From the NCBI RefSeq assembly GCF_009910705.1, contig NZ_JAAAXJ010000005.1, forward strand, positions 124,001 to 188,000: 64,000 bases of DNA, read 5' to 3'. Numbering within the stretch: the first letter of the stretch is position 1; the number at the start of each line of letters is the position of its first letter. A model generated the notes under the pieces. It did not search any database and was not told where the DNA came from. It saw only the letters and a list, made by a program, of their open reading frames with translations. Position numbers and translations under genes: made by a program. Positions 8,883 through 18,156 of this stretch are shown here, piece by piece. This stretch comes from Microvirga arsenatis (GTDB lineage: Bacteria > Pseudomonadota > Alphaproteobacteria > Rhizobiales > Beijerinckiaceae).

Positions 8883-9982
8883 GCGCTCCCCTCGATCTGC
8901 CCAAATGGGCCGACACGGTTCTCGTGCCCGCCATCTCCGTGGTGGCCGCCTTTCTCGTCGCCGGCCTCGTCGTGCTCGCCATCGGCGAAAACCCTCTGAC
9001 GGCTACGCGCTACCTGCTTCAGGGCAGCCTGGGCACGGGGGAGGGGCTCGGCTTCACCCTGTTCTACATGACCGACTTCATCTTCGTCGGGCTCGCCGTG
9101 GCGGTCGCCTATCACGCGGGCCTGTTCAACATCGGCGGCGAGGGCCAGGCGACGCTGGCGGGGCTCGGCATCGCGCTCGTGCTCAACAATCTCACCTTCC
9201 TGCCGGGCTTCCTGCTCATCCCGCTCGGCATCCTCGGTGCGGCCGCCTTCGGCGCCGCCTGGGCCGCGGTGCCGGGCTATCTGCAGGCCAAGCGCGGCAG
9301 CCACATCGTCATCACGACGATCATGTTCAACTGGCTTGCCAGCGTCCTTATCGTCTATCTGCTCGTGAACGTGCTGCGCGAGCCGCAATCCATGAACCCG
9401 GAGACGCGCGCTTTCCCCGAGCAGTCGTACATTCCGTTCATGCACGATGTGTTCGCCGCCTTCGGTGTCGAGATCCCGACCTCGCAGCTCAATCTCACGC
9501 TGGTGCTGGCGCTTGCGGCCTCGTACTTCGTCTGGCTCCTCATTTACCGCTCGCGCCTCGGCTACGCGATCCGTGTCGTGGGCTCGAACCCCACCGCGGC
9601 GGTCTATGCGGGCATCTCGCCCGCGCGCATCATCATCATCGCCATGGTGCTCTCGGGCGCACTTGCAGGCGGCCTCGCGGTCAACGAACTCATGGGCTAC
9701 CAGCACCGCCTGCTGCTCGAGTTCACCTCCGGCTACGGCTTCGTCGGCATCGCGGTGGCGCTCATGGGCCGCGCGCATCCGGTCGGCATCATCCTGGCCT
9801 CGCTTCTCTTCGGCATCCTCTACCAGGGCGGTGCGGAACTCGCTTTCGAGCAGCCTGCCATCACCCGTGACATGGTGGTGGTGATCGGCGGCATCATCAT
9901 CCTTTTTGCGGGCGCCCTCGACGGGCTGTTCCGCCGCGCGGTGGCGCATCTCTTCGCGCGCCAGAAGCTGGCGAGGGCGTGA
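8879..9982 (+). CDS. Nucleoside ABC transporter permease (NupB/YufP-like)
   Basis: A 367-residue integral membrane permease of the branched-chain/ribose-type superfamily. It has 9-10 hydrophobic segments and the family motifs FNIGGEGQATLAGLG and YRSRLGYAIRVVGSNPTAAVYAGI (the latter continuing into IIIIAMVLSGALAGGLA). The start is a GTG overlapping the previous stop as GTGA. The upstream frame extension runs through the VOC gene and is not real. It pairs with the next permease as a heterodimeric channel. Confidence 0.92.
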   Translation: MSAPLDLPKWADTVLVPAISVVAAFLVAGLVVLAIGENPLTATRYLLQGSLGTGEGLGFTLFYMTDFIFVGLAVAVAYHAGLFNIGGEGQATLAGLGIALVLNNLTFLPGFLLIPLGILGAAAFGAAWAAVPGYLQAKRGSHIVITTIMFNWLASVLIVYLLVNVLREPQSMNPETRAFPEQSYIPFMHDVFAAFGVEIPTSQLNLTLVLALAASYFVWLLIYRSRLGYAIRVVGSNPTAAVYAGISPARIIIIAMVLSGALAGGLAVNELMGYQHRLLLEFTSGYGFVGIAVALMGRAHPVGIILASLLFGILYQGGAELAFEQPAITRDMVVVIGGIIILFAGALDGLFRRAVAHLFARQKLARA

Positions 9983-9986
9983 CATC

Positions 9987-10892
9987 ATGGATCTCGGCAT
10001 TCTCGTCACGGTTCTCGACTCGGCCCTGCGCCTCTCGATCCCGCTGCTCGCCGCATGCCTGGCCGGCCTCTGGTCCGAGCGCTCCGGGGTGGTGGATATC
10101 GGTCTCGAGGGCAAGATGCTGGTGGCGGCTTTCGCCAGCGCCGCAGGAGCCTATGTCTTCGGCTCCGCCTGGACCGGCCTTCTGGTCGGCATCGCAGCCT
10201 CGGTCGTGATCGGGCTCGTTCACGGCTTTGCCTCCATCAGCCAGCGCGGCAACCAGATCGTCTCCGGCGTCGCCATCAACATGCTGGCGGCGGGCCTTAC
10301 CGCCATCGTGGGCAATGCCTGGTACGGGCAGGGCGGGCGCACGCCGCCGCTCGAAGGCGATCAGCGCTTCGGCGGCGTGCTCTTCGGCCATTCGGCTCTG
10401 GTCTACGTGGTCCTGCTCGCCGTGCCGGTGACCTGGTTCGTGCTCGGCCATACCCGCTTCGGGCTCCGCCTGCGGGCCGTGGGCGAGAACCCGGCGGCGG
10501 TGGACACCGCGGGAATCTCGGTCACGGGGTTGCGCTACACGGCGGTCATCATCGCGGGCGTCCTGTGTGGACTGGCCGGCGCCTATCTCTCGGTCGGGCA
10601 GGCGGCGGGCTTCCTGCCGAACATGACGGCGGGTCGAGGCTTCATCGCGCTCGCCGCGCTCATCTTCGCCAAGTGGCGGGCGTGGCCGGCGCTGGGCGCC
10701 TGCTTCCTCTTCGGCCTGCTCGATGCGAGCGCCAACCAGCTGCAGGGCCTCTCGCTGCCCGGTATCGGCGAGGTGCCGGTGCAGGCGATCCAGGCGCTGC
10801 CCTATCTCATGACCGTGATCCTGCTCGCCGGCGTCATCGGCAAGGCGATCCCGCCCCGCGCCGCCGGCGTGCCCTATGTGAAGGAGCGCTGA
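9987..10892 (+). CDS. Nucleoside ABC transporter permease (NupC/YufQ-like)
   Basis: The second, shorter permease (301 residues), with about eight membrane segments. Characteristic motifs are LWSERSGVVDIGLEGKML, GNQIVSGVAINMLAAGLT and GFIALAALIFAKWRAWPAL. It begins four bases after the first permease and ends two bases before cdd, so uptake and the first catabolic enzyme are cotranscribed. Confidence 0.92.
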   Translation: MDLGILVTVLDSALRLSIPLLAACLAGLWSERSGVVDIGLEGKMLVAAFASAAGAYVFGSAWTGLLVGIAASVVIGLVHGFASISQRGNQIVSGVAINMLAAGLTAIVGNAWYGQGGRTPPLEGDQRFGGVLFGHSALVYVVLLAVPVTWFVLGHTRFGLRLRAVGENPAAVDTAGISVTGLRYTAVIIAGVLCGLAGAYLSVGQAAGFLPNMTAGRGFIALAALIFAKWRAWPALGACFLFGLLDASANQLQGLSLPGIGEVPVQAIQALPYLMTVILLAGVIGKAIPPRAAGVPYVKER

Positions 10893-10894
10893 GC

Positions 10895-11299
10895 ATGGCG
10901 TCTCTCGACACCCTGTTCGAGGCGGCCAGGGCGATCCAGGCCAAGGCCTATGCACCCTATTCCCGCTTCAAGGTCGGCGCCGCAATCGCTACGGCGGACG
11001 GCCGGATTTTTGCCGGCTGCAACGTGGAGAACGCGGCCTATCCGGTGGGCTCCTGCGCGGAAGCCGGCGCCATCGCGGCCATGGTCGCGGGCGGCGCGAG
11101 CCGCATCGCCGAGATCGTGGTGATGGGCGAGGGCGAGCATCTCGTGACCCCCTGCGGCGGCTGCCGCCAGCGCATCCGCGAGTTCGCCGCGCCCGAGACG
11201 CCGATCCATGTGGCAGGACCCGAGGGCATCCGGAAAAGCTTTACCCTCGACGAGTTGCTGCCGTTCTCGTTCGGGCCCGACAACCTGAGCGACCGGTAG
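10895..11299 (+). CDS. cdd: Cytidine deaminase
   Basis: A 134-residue zinc enzyme deaminating cytidine and deoxycytidine to uridine and deoxyuridine. Substrate-binding FKVGAAI and CNVENAAYP, then the zinc site CAEAGAI (ligand Cys plus proton-shuttling Glu) and PCGGCRQ (two Cys ligands). This is the small tetrameric type. The position directly after the importer fits salvage or degradation of imported pyrimidine nucleosides. Confidence 0.95.
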   Translation: MASLDTLFEAARAIQAKAYAPYSRFKVGAAIATADGRIFAGCNVENAAYPVGSCAEAGAIAAMVAGGASRIAEIVVMGEGEHLVTPCGGCRQRIREFAAPETPIHVAGPEGIRKSFTLDELLPFSFGPDNLSDR

Positions 11300-11359
11300 A
11301 GCGCGTTTCGACCTAAGTTAGAGAATGGAAGGACGGCCTGCGATTCAAGGCCTGAAGCG

Positions 11360-12181
11360 ATGACGATGCAGCAGATGATTCAGGAAGCGGCCGAGTTCGT
11401 GCGCGGACGCGGCTTCGACGGCCAATTCGATGCGGCCTTCGTGCTCGGCACCGGGCTCGGCCCCTTGGTCGACGAGGTGAGCGATGCGGTGAGCCTCGCC
11501 TATGCCGAGATCCCACATTTCCCGAGAAGCCGCGTCTCAGGCCACGCGGGCAAGCTCGTGGCAGGCACCCTCGAGGGCAAGCGCGTGCTCCTGTTCCAGG
11601 GCCGCGCGCATTACTACGAAACGGGCGATGCGGGCGCGATGCGCATCCCCGTCGCCTTCGTGAAGGAACTCGGCGTTCCGGTTTTCGTCGCCACCAATGC
11701 AGCGGGATCCGTGCGTGCGGAAATCCGCCCGGGCAGCCTTGTTGCCATTAGCGACCATCTCAACCTCTCGGGGGCCAATCCGCTGCTGCGCGATCACACG
11801 GAAGGACGCTTCGTCTCGCTCACGGGTGCCTACGATGCGGGTCTGCGCCAGACCCTGCAGCGCGCCGCGCAGAAGACCGGCATCGAGCTGCCCGAGGGCG
11901 TCTATGCCTGGCTTTCCGGTCCGAGCTTCGAGACGCCGGCCGAGATCAAGATGGTGCAGATCCTCGGCGGCGATCTTGTGGGCATGTCCACGGTGCCGGA
12001 GGTGATCCTCGCGCGCTATTACGGCCTGAAGGTTGCGGCCATTTCCGTGGTCACCAACCTCGCGGCCGGCATCGAGGGCGCCTCGCCCTCGCACCAGGAG
12101 ACCAAGGACACGGCGGCGGAAGCCTCCGAGAAGTTCAAGCGTCTCATCCGATCCTTCGTCGCGGAGCTGTCCCATGTCTGA
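11360..12181 (+). CDS. punA: Purine nucleoside phosphorylase (trimeric type)
   Basis: A 273-residue phosphorylase that splits purine nucleosides into base and (deoxy)ribose-1-phosphate. Family landmarks: phosphate-loop GTGLGPLVDE, SRVSGHAGKLV, GRAHYYETGDAGAMRIP, ATNAAGSVRAEIRPGS, YAWLSGPSFETPAEI, GMSTVPEVILA, and base-binding VVTNLAAGI. It overlaps deoC by 8 bases. Its product feeds deoB and deoC in this island. Base specificity (inosine/guanosine versus xanthosine) cannot be read from sequence. Confidence 0.94.
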   Translation: MTMQQMIQEAAEFVRGRGFDGQFDAAFVLGTGLGPLVDEVSDAVSLAYAEIPHFPRSRVSGHAGKLVAGTLEGKRVLLFQGRAHYYETGDAGAMRIPVAFVKELGVPVFVATNAAGSVRAEIRPGSLVAISDHLNLSGANPLLRDHTEGRFVSLTGAYDAGLRQTLQRAAQKTGIELPEGVYAWLSGPSFETPAEIKMVQILGGDLVGMSTVPEVILARYYGLKVAAISVVTNLAAGIEGASPSHQETKDTAAEASEKFKRLIRSFVAELSHV

Positions 12182-12935
12182 TGCGCAAATCGCCGTGCGC
12201 GCCCTGCGCAGCCTCGACCTCACCGACCTGACGGATACCTGCACCGATCAGGCCATCGATGCGCTCTGCAAGAAGGCGCTCGATCCGCGCGGGCCGGTGG
12301 CGGCCGTGTGCGTATGGCCGCAATTCGTGAAGCGTGCGCAGGAAAACCTGAAGGGCTCGACCGTGCGCATCGCCACGGTGGTCAACTTCCCCGCCGGTGG
12401 CGAGGATGTGAGCCGTGTTTCGGACGACACGCAGGAAGCGCTCTCCGACGGCGCCAACGAAATCGATCTCGTGATCCCCTACGAGGCCGTGCGTCGCGGC
12501 GACCTCGGCGCGGCCGCGGAGATGGTGGAGGCGGTGCGCGAGCTCGTCGACGGTGACCGCCTGCTGAAGGTGATCCTGGAGACCGGAGAGCTGAAGGATC
12601 CGAAGCTCATCGAAGCCGCAAGCCTGGTCGCCATCGAGGCCGGCGCGGACTTCATCAAGACGTCGACCGGCAAGACGCCGGTTTCGGCCACGCCTGAGGC
12701 GGCCGAGATCATGCTCAGGGCCATCAGGGCGTCAGGTCGCCCGGTGGGCCTGAAGCCTTCCGGCGGTATCCGGACGGTCGCCGATGCGGGAGTCTATCTC
12801 AATCTCGCCGATCAGATCATGGGACCGGGCTGGGCCACGCCGAAGACCTTCCGCATCGGCGCGAGCAGCGTCTATGACGCGCTGATCGCCGCCATCGAGG
12901 GACGGGAAGGCACCACGGTTTCCGGAGCCTACTGA
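12174..12935 (+). CDS. deoC: Deoxyribose-phosphate aldolase
   Basis: A class I aldolase (253 residues, TIM barrel) converting 2-deoxyribose-5-phosphate to acetaldehyde and glyceraldehyde-3-phosphate. The Schiff-base lysine lies in GADFIKTSTGK, and a second active-site lysine in VGLKPSGGI. The N-terminal LDLTDLTDTCTDQAID region is typical of the longer proteobacterial type. The ATG at 12174 lies inside the end of the purine phosphorylase gene. Confidence 0.96.
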   Translation: MSDAQIAVRALRSLDLTDLTDTCTDQAIDALCKKALDPRGPVAAVCVWPQFVKRAQENLKGSTVRIATVVNFPAGGEDVSRVSDDTQEALSDGANEIDLVIPYEAVRRGDLGAAAEMVEAVRELVDGDRLLKVILETGELKDPKLIEAASLVAIEAGADFIKTSTGKTPVSATPEAAEIMLRAIRASGRPVGLKPSGGIRTVADAGVYLNLADQIMGPGWATPKTFRIGASSVYDALIAAIEGREGTTVSGAY

Positions 12936-12936
12936 C

Positions 12937-14259
12937 ATGAGCCTTCTTCCGCAGGAAATCATCCGTCGCAAGCGCGACGGCGGCACGCTGGATGCCGAGC
13001 ATATCGAGCAGTTCATCGAAGGCTTGACGGCTGGTCGCGTCACCGAAGGCCAGGCAGCCTCCTTCGCCATGGCGATCTTCTTCCGCGGTCTCTCCGTACC
13101 GGAGCGCGTGGCGCTGACGCGCGCCATGATGAATTCTGGCACGGTGCTGAGCTGGGATCTGCCGGGCCCGGTGCTCGACAAGCACTCCACCGGCGGCGTC
13201 GGCGATACGGTCAGCCTTGCGCTCGGTCCTGCGGTGGCGGCCTGCGGCGGCTATGTGCCGATGATCTCCGGCCGCGGCCTCGGCCATACCGGCGGCACCC
13301 TCGACAAGTTCGATTCCATCCCGGGCTATGTCACGCAGCCCGACATCGAGACCTTTCGTCGTGTCACGCGCGAGGTGGGCTGCGCCATCATCGGACAGAC
13401 GGCGGATCTCGCGCCCGCCGACAAGCGCCTCTATGCCATCCGCGACGTGACGGCGACGGTGGAGTCCATCGATCTCATCACAGCCTCCATCCTGTCGAAG
13501 AAGCTCTCCGCAGGGCTGCAAGGCCTCGTGATGGACGTGAAGTTCGGCTCCGGCGCCTTCATGGACAATGCGGAGGATGCGCGAAGGCTCGCCGAGAGCC
13601 TAGTGCTCGTCGCCAACGGCGCGGGCCTGCCCACGAGCGCGCTGCTCACCGACATGAACGAGCCGCTGGCATCTGCCGCCGGCAATGCGGTCGAGATGGC
13701 CTATGCGGTCGACTACCTGACGGGCCGCCGCCGCGAGAGGCGCTTCCATGAAGTGACGGTGGAACTCTCCGCCGAGATGCTGGTGCTCGGCAGGCTCGCT
13801 GCCGATATCAATGAGGCGCGCGCGAAGGTCGAGCATGCCATTTCCTCCGGCAAGGCTGCCGAGGTGTTCCAGCACATGGTCTCCGCTCTCGGCGGCCCTG
13901 CCGACTTCCTGGAGAATTCCGAAAGGCACCTGCAGGCGGCGCCTGTGATCCGCGCCGTTCATGCTGATCGCTCCGGCATCGTGCAGAGCATCGCCACGCG
14001 CGACGTGGGTGTCGCCGTCGTGGCGCTCGGCGGCGGTCGCACGCGGCCGCAGGATCCCATCGATCACGCCGTCGGCCTCACGGAGCTTGCCGGCATCGGC
14101 GAAGCGGTCGACGCGTCGCGCCCGCTCGCCATGGTGCATGCCCGCAGCGAGGATGCGGCCGAGGCGGCGGCGAGGGCCGTACGGGCCGCCTACACGCTGA
14201 GCGATGCGAAAGCCGCTCCCGGCCCCAGTATCCTCGAGCGGATCGGAGCGAGCGCATGA
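12937..14259 (+). CDS. deoA: Thymidine phosphorylase
   Basis: A 440-residue pyrimidine nucleoside phosphorylase (thymidine, deoxyuridine, possibly uridine). Helical N-terminal domain, the phosphate-binding LDKHSTGGVGDTVSLALGP, SGRGLGHTGGTLDKFDSIPGY, and KKLSAGLQGLVMDVKFGSGAF, with a C-terminal domain from about 330. Length matches E. coli DeoA. It starts one base after deoC and ends overlapping ghrA. It can release uracil for the upp/URC genes 5 kb away, since no separate uridine phosphorylase is seen. Confidence 0.96.
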   Translation: MSLLPQEIIRRKRDGGTLDAEHIEQFIEGLTAGRVTEGQAASFAMAIFFRGLSVPERVALTRAMMNSGTVLSWDLPGPVLDKHSTGGVGDTVSLALGPAVAACGGYVPMISGRGLGHTGGTLDKFDSIPGYVTQPDIETFRRVTREVGCAIIGQTADLAPADKRLYAIRDVTATVESIDLITASILSKKLSAGLQGLVMDVKFGSGAFMDNAEDARRLAESLVLVANGAGLPTSALLTDMNEPLASAAGNAVEMAYAVDYLTGRRRERRFHEVTVELSAEMLVLGRLAADINEARAKVEHAISSGKAAEVFQHMVSALGGPADFLENSERHLQAAPVIRAVHADRSGIVQSIATRDVGVAVVALGGGRTRPQDPIDHAVGLTELAGIGEAVDASRPLAMVHARSEDAAEAAARAVRAAYTLSDAKAAPGPSILERIGASA

Positions 14260-15197
14260 GCCTTCTCGTTGCCGTCACCTGGGAGACGCAGCCCTGGGTC
14301 GAGCGCTTCAAGCGGCTCCTGCCCGACCGCGACATCGTGGTGCTCGGAGAGAATTTCGACAGGAGCGCGATCCGCTATGTGGCGACCTGGGGACCGAAGC
14401 CCGGCAGCCTCTCCGGTCTTCCCAATCTCGAAGCGATCTTCTCGCTCGGTGCCGGCGTCGATCACCTGATGAGCTATCCCGACCTGCCTGACGTGCCCAT
14501 CGTGCGCGTGGCGCAGGACGATCTCACCCATCGCATGAGCGAGTACATGGTGCTGCACTGCCTCATGTACCTGCGCGATCAGCGCCGCTTCGACGAGGAC
14601 CAGAAGGCCAAGCGCTGGAGGCCCGACCGCGCGCCGCCGATTGCGGGCGACGTGCGCGTCGGCATCATGGGCTTCGGCGTGCTCGGGCAGGATTCCGCCC
14701 GCAAGCTGAAGGTCATGGGCTTCGATGTCGCCGGCTGGAGCCGCACGCCAAAGCAAGTCGAGGGCTTCGAGGTCTTTGCGGGGGAGGAGGGGTTGACGCC
14801 GTTCCTCAACCGCACCGACATCCTGATCGCCCTCATGCCGCTCACGCCGGAGACGAAGGGCATCCTCAACCGCTCCCTGTTCGAGAAGCTCGCCCGCGAC
14901 GGCAGGCTCGGCGGGCCGATCCTCATCAATGCGGGACGCGGCAAGCTGCAGGTGGAGGCGGACATCCTCGCCTGCCTCGACGACGGCACCCTGAAGGCCG
15001 CCACCCTCGACGTGTTCGAAACCGAGCCCCTGCCGGAGGACTCGCCGCTCTGGACGCATCCGCGCGTCACGGTCACGCCGCACAACTCGGCGACCAGCGA
15101 GCCGGAAGCGACCGCACGCTACATCGCGCAGCAGATCCGCCGCCACGAGGCGGGGGAGCCGTTCGAGAACGTGGTGGATAAAAAGCGCGGGTATTGA
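14256..15197 (+). CDS. ghrA: Glyoxylate/hydroxypyruvate reductase A-like dehydrogenase
   Basis: A 313-residue D-2-hydroxyacid dehydrogenase close to GhrA. NAD(P)-binding VGIMGFGVLGQDSARKL (about 130-146). Substrate and catalytic residues are in SLGAGVDHLM, INAGRGKLQVEADI (Arg), DVFETEPLPEDSPLW (Glu) and VTVTPHNSATS (His). It is the last gene of the nucleoside operon, coupled to deoA by ATGA overlap. Why a 2-oxoacid reductase belongs here is not evident. It might dispose of an aldehyde- or glyoxylate-type product, which is inference only. Confidence 0.88.
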   Translation: MSLLVAVTWETQPWVERFKRLLPDRDIVVLGENFDRSAIRYVATWGPKPGSLSGLPNLEAIFSLGAGVDHLMSYPDLPDVPIVRVAQDDLTHRMSEYMVLHCLMYLRDQRRFDEDQKAKRWRPDRAPPIAGDVRVGIMGFGVLGQDSARKLKVMGFDVAGWSRTPKQVEGFEVFAGEEGLTPFLNRTDILIALMPLTPETKGILNRSLFEKLARDGRLGGPILINAGRGKLQVEADILACLDDGTLKAATLDVFETEPLPEDSPLWTHPRVTVTPHNSATSEPEATARYIAQQIRRHEAGEPFENVVDKKRGY

Positions 15198-15209
15198 TGG
15201 GAGGTTTGG

Positions 15210-15313
15210 CGTCATCCCGGACGCCGCAAGGCGATCCGGGATCGTTCTCAGGACAAAGCGCCACTCTCGTCTCGGGATCCCGGGTTCTGCTGCGCAGCCC
15301 CGGGATGACGATG
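15210..15313. repeat. Palindromic intergenic repeat (family A)
   Basis: Halves of the form GTCATCCCGGACG..GATCCGGGATCG and GGGATCCCGGG..CCCCGGGATGACG face each other between convergent ghrA and the NlpC/P60 gene. Related copies occur at about 17687, 22588, 35861, 36393, 37815 and, more diverged, 41003. Confidence 0.75.
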
Positions 15314-15317
15314 ATCT

Positions 15318-16169
15318 TCAACCCAATCGCTTGATCGCGCTGATCGGGCCGTAGCTCCTCAGGCGGATGCGCTCCTCCGCCACCGCCAGCGGCTCGATCA
15401 TGACGGTCATGCTGTGGCCTGTGGCATGGATGAAATTGGTTTCGTCCATCATCAGACCCACATGGCCCTTCCAGAACACGAGATCGCCGCGCCGAAGGCC
15501 GCTCAGATCCGGCTTGACCTCCACAGGCGTGCCGAGATCGCGCTCCTGCATGTCGCTGTCGCGCGGGGCCTTGATGCCGACGGCCGCCAACGCAGTCTGT
15601 GCCAGTCCCGAGCAGTCGATGCCGAGGCTCGTCTTGCCGCCCCAGAGATAGGGCGTGTGCAGGAAACGCTCGGCCACGGCCACGTAATCCGTCTCGAACG
15701 CATCGAGGCCCGCGAGATGCGCGGCGAAGACCCAGCCGCCGGTGGCGAGCCGCGCGTAGTCGCCCTGGGTCTCCATGACGGCAATCCTGGAGTTCAGGGT
15801 CAGGTAGTCCTGATGCGGCAGTTTCAGGTTCGGTCCGGGATAGACGAAGGTCCGGATGGCGCGCACCTTGTGGGTCGGCTCAGGCCCCGCCTCGCCCAGC
15901 GCCTCGCTCGGCAGGTAGCCCACATAGCCGTCCTCGTGAAGCTGCACCCAGGCCCAGCCCTCGTGCTCGTCATAGACCGTCACGCTCTCCCCGAAGATCG
16001 CCTGCGTATCCACGGGCGCCTCGCGGGAGGGATGGCGGTGCAGGGGCGAGAAGGACGCAGCGACGCGCTTGACCGTGCCGGTCGTGAACCGCTCGGCCTC
16101 CACCTGCCCGCGCAGTCGCTCGTCGGCAAGGTCGGCGCGGACAGGGGTGATGCGGCGGTCAAAGCTCAT
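15318..16169 (-). CDS. NlpC/P60 peptidase with bacterial SH3 domains
   Basis: A 283-residue C40-family cysteine peptidase, expected to cut gamma-D-Glu-diamino-acid bonds in murein peptides. Two SH3-like segments (about 40-95 and 110-160) precede the catalytic domain. The nucleophile is in SLGIDCSGLAQTAL, the His in KGHVGLMMDE and the third residue in FIHATGHS. No signal peptide is visible, so it may act on recycled cytoplasmic muropeptides, as proposed for similar proteins. It is downstream of the aminopeptidase gene on the same strand. Confidence 0.88.
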   Translation of the reverse strand: MSFDRRITPVRADLADERLRGQVEAERFTTGTVKRVAASFSPLHRHPSREAPVDTQAIFGESVTVYDEHEGWAWVQLHEDGYVGYLPSEALGEAGPEPTHKVRAIRTFVYPGPNLKLPHQDYLTLNSRIAVMETQGDYARLATGGWVFAAHLAGLDAFETDYVAVAERFLHTPYLWGGKTSLGIDCSGLAQTALAAVGIKAPRDSDMQERDLGTPVEVKPDLSGLRRGDLVFWKGHVGLMMDETNFIHATGHSMTVMIEPLAVAEERIRLRSYGPISAIKRLG

Positions 16170-16232
16170 CGGGGCAAACTCCTGAACGATCGTGTTGTCT
16201 TCTACTCTTTCCGGGACGCTGCCGCCACCCGC

Positions 16233-17615
16233 TCAAGCGCCATAGCGCTCCTTCAGGAGAGCATACATGAGGCGGGCCGCCTGAACCTCGCCGCCCTCCG
16301 GCCGCCCGGGCCGCGTGGCGTTGTTCCAGGCGAAGATGTCGAAATGCACATGCGCCTTCGCCGCCTGCACGAAGCGGCGCAGGAACAGGGCCGCCGTGAT
16401 CGAGCCGGCCATCGGCCCGCCGGTGTTGTTCATGTCGGCGAACTTGGAATCGAGTTGGGCTTGGTAAGGATACCAGAGCGGCAGGCGCCAGACGGGATCG
16501 TTCACGGCCATGCCGTGCCGGGCAATATCGGCGGCGAGCGCATCGTCGTCGGTGTAGAAGGGCGGCAGCTCGGGGCCGAGCGCCACGCGGGCCGCGCCCG
16601 TGAGCGTGGCGAAGTCGACGACGAGTTCGGGGCTCTCCTCGTCGGCGAGGGCCAGCGCGTCGGCCAGGATGAGCCGGCCTTCCGCATCCGTGTTGCCGAT
16701 CTCGACCGAGATCCCTTTCCGGCTCGGCAGGATGTCGCCGGGCCGGAAGGCGTTGCCGGCGATCGCGTTCTCCACGGCGGGAATGAGCACGCGCAGCCGC
16801 ACGGGCAGCTTCGCGCCCATGATCATGTCGGCGAGCGCGAGGGTCGCCGCGGCGCCGCCCATGTCCTTGCGCATGAGCAGCATGGAGGAGGCGGGCTTGA
16901 TGTCGAGGCCGCCGGTGTCGAAGGCCACTCCCTTGCCGACGAGGGTGACGCGCGGCGCATCGTCCTTGCCCCAGGTGAAGTCGATGAGACGCGGCGGCGT
17001 GGTAGAGGCGCGGCCCACCGCATGGATCATCGGAAAGTTCTGCTTCAGCAGGTCGTCGCCGACGATGCTGGTAAAGGAGGCTCCGTGCCGGTCCGCCAGC
17101 TGACGGGCGGCCGCCTCGATCCCGTCGGGACCGAGATCGCTCGTCGGCGTGTTGACGAGATCGCGGCTTGCCGCGACGGCATTCGCGATGCGCGTCACAT
17201 CCTCCGCATCGACGCCGTTCGGCACCACGAGGCGAACGGACTTCTCGTTGCGCTTGCGATAGCGGGAAAAGCCGTAGCTGCCGAGCAGCCAGGCGAGGGT
17301 GGCGAGCGTCGGGTCCGGCGCCTCCGTCTCGAAGCGGTAGACGCCCTCCGGCAGGAGGGTGGAAAGCTTGCCGGGCAGGAACGGATCGCTGTTCCTGGCA
17401 TCTGCCCCGTTGAGGCCGAAGACGACGCCAAGAAGGTCACCATTCGCATCCGGCAACAGGCAATGGCTCCCGGCCTTGCCTTCGAAACCTTGCGCCTTCG
17501 CGAATCCCCGGGCCGCCGGCGGGAGCTGCCCGGCGATGTCCGGCCAGGTCTGCTCGGTCACGAGCCAGACCGGCTTCGAGGCTTCGTTCGCGTCGGCGAG
17601 GAGAGGGTGGGGCAT
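16233..17615 (-). CDS. M17 leucyl aminopeptidase family protein
   Basis: A cytosolic dizinc aminopeptidase (460 residues from the chosen start). Catalytic-domain motifs are LVGKGVAFDTGGLDIKPASS (metal Lys/Asp), MLLMRKDMGGAA and NTDAEGRLILADAL. The short N-terminal domain is typical of the PepB-like branch seen in Rhizobiales rather than full PepA. The frame is open to an ATG at 17633. The ATG at 17615 has AAGG ten bases upstream and a family-like beginning, so it is preferred with modest certainty. With the adjacent NlpC/P60 gene it could form a peptide or muropeptide recycling pair. Confidence 0.88.
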   Translation of the reverse strand: MPHPLLADANEASKPVWLVTEQTWPDIAGQLPPAARGFAKAQGFEGKAGSHCLLPDANGDLLGVVFGLNGADARNSDPFLPGKLSTLLPEGVYRFETEAPDPTLATLAWLLGSYGFSRYRKRNEKSVRLVVPNGVDAEDVTRIANAVAASRDLVNTPTSDLGPDGIEAAARQLADRHGASFTSIVGDDLLKQNFPMIHAVGRASTTPPRLIDFTWGKDDAPRVTLVGKGVAFDTGGLDIKPASSMLLMRKDMGGAAATLALADMIMGAKLPVRLRVLIPAVENAIAGNAFRPGDILPSRKGISVEIGNTDAEGRLILADALALADEESPELVVDFATLTGAARVALGPELPPFYTDDDALAADIARHGMAVNDPVWRLPLWYPYQAQLDSKFADMNNTGGPMAGSITAALFLRRFVQAAKAHVHFDIFAWNNATRPGRPEGGEVQAARLMYALLKERYGA

Positions 17616-17686
17616 GGATTCGGGCCTTGGCATTTAAGACGAGGGTTTGGGTGAGTCTTAAGGGCGAACGGAATGCGTGTCATCCC

Positions 17687-18150
17687 GCCCTAGTCGTCAT
17701 CCCGGACGGCGAAGCCGATCCGGGATCGGGTGCAGGATGGAGCGCGTATTTCCCTCCCCCTTGCGGGGAGGCCCAGGGTGGGGTGCCAGCGCTGTTCTCG
17801 CTTCAGGATGCGCCGCGGGTGCTACAGCCCACCTCTCCCCGGCGGGGAGAGGTCGAGCAACAGCGAGGGTGAGGGGGAGAGCGGGTGCCGGAGAGGACAC
17901 TAACCCCTCACCCGGACCTGACGGTCCGACCTCTCCCTCAGGGAGAGGTGAGCCAGCGCCAGGCCTGCATAGGCTCTCGCTCATACCCCCACCTCCACCT
18001 CCTCCCCAGCGCAAGTCGGGTGTTCCCGACTTGCGGCAGACCCAAGACAAGTCTCGGGCAAGCCCGAGGCTTGTGGGGGAGGAGGGCTAGTTGGGCCACA
18101 CTCGTCACACGATCCCGGGTTCTGCTGCGCCGCAGAACCCGGGATGACGG
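17687..18150. repeat. Composite repeat block filling the gap before dgoK
   Basis: This gap of over 500 bases holds no credible gene. Family A halves at 17690-17735 and 18106-18150 enclose several family B hairpins (CCCTCCCCCTTGCGGGGAGG, CCTCTCCCCGGCGGGGAGAGG, CCTCTCCCTCAGGGAGAGG). It also has two separate dyads, GCAAGTCGGG / CCCGACTTGC and GTCTCGGGC / GCCCGAGGC. The arrangement suggests nested insertion of one repeat family in another. Confidence 0.75.
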
Positions 18151-18156
18151 TCACAT

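Noticed and set aside
17687..18150. CRISPR array or tandem repeat
   Set aside because: Repeat units are inverted and unequal, spacing is irregular, and no cas gene is present. They are palindromic intergenic elements.
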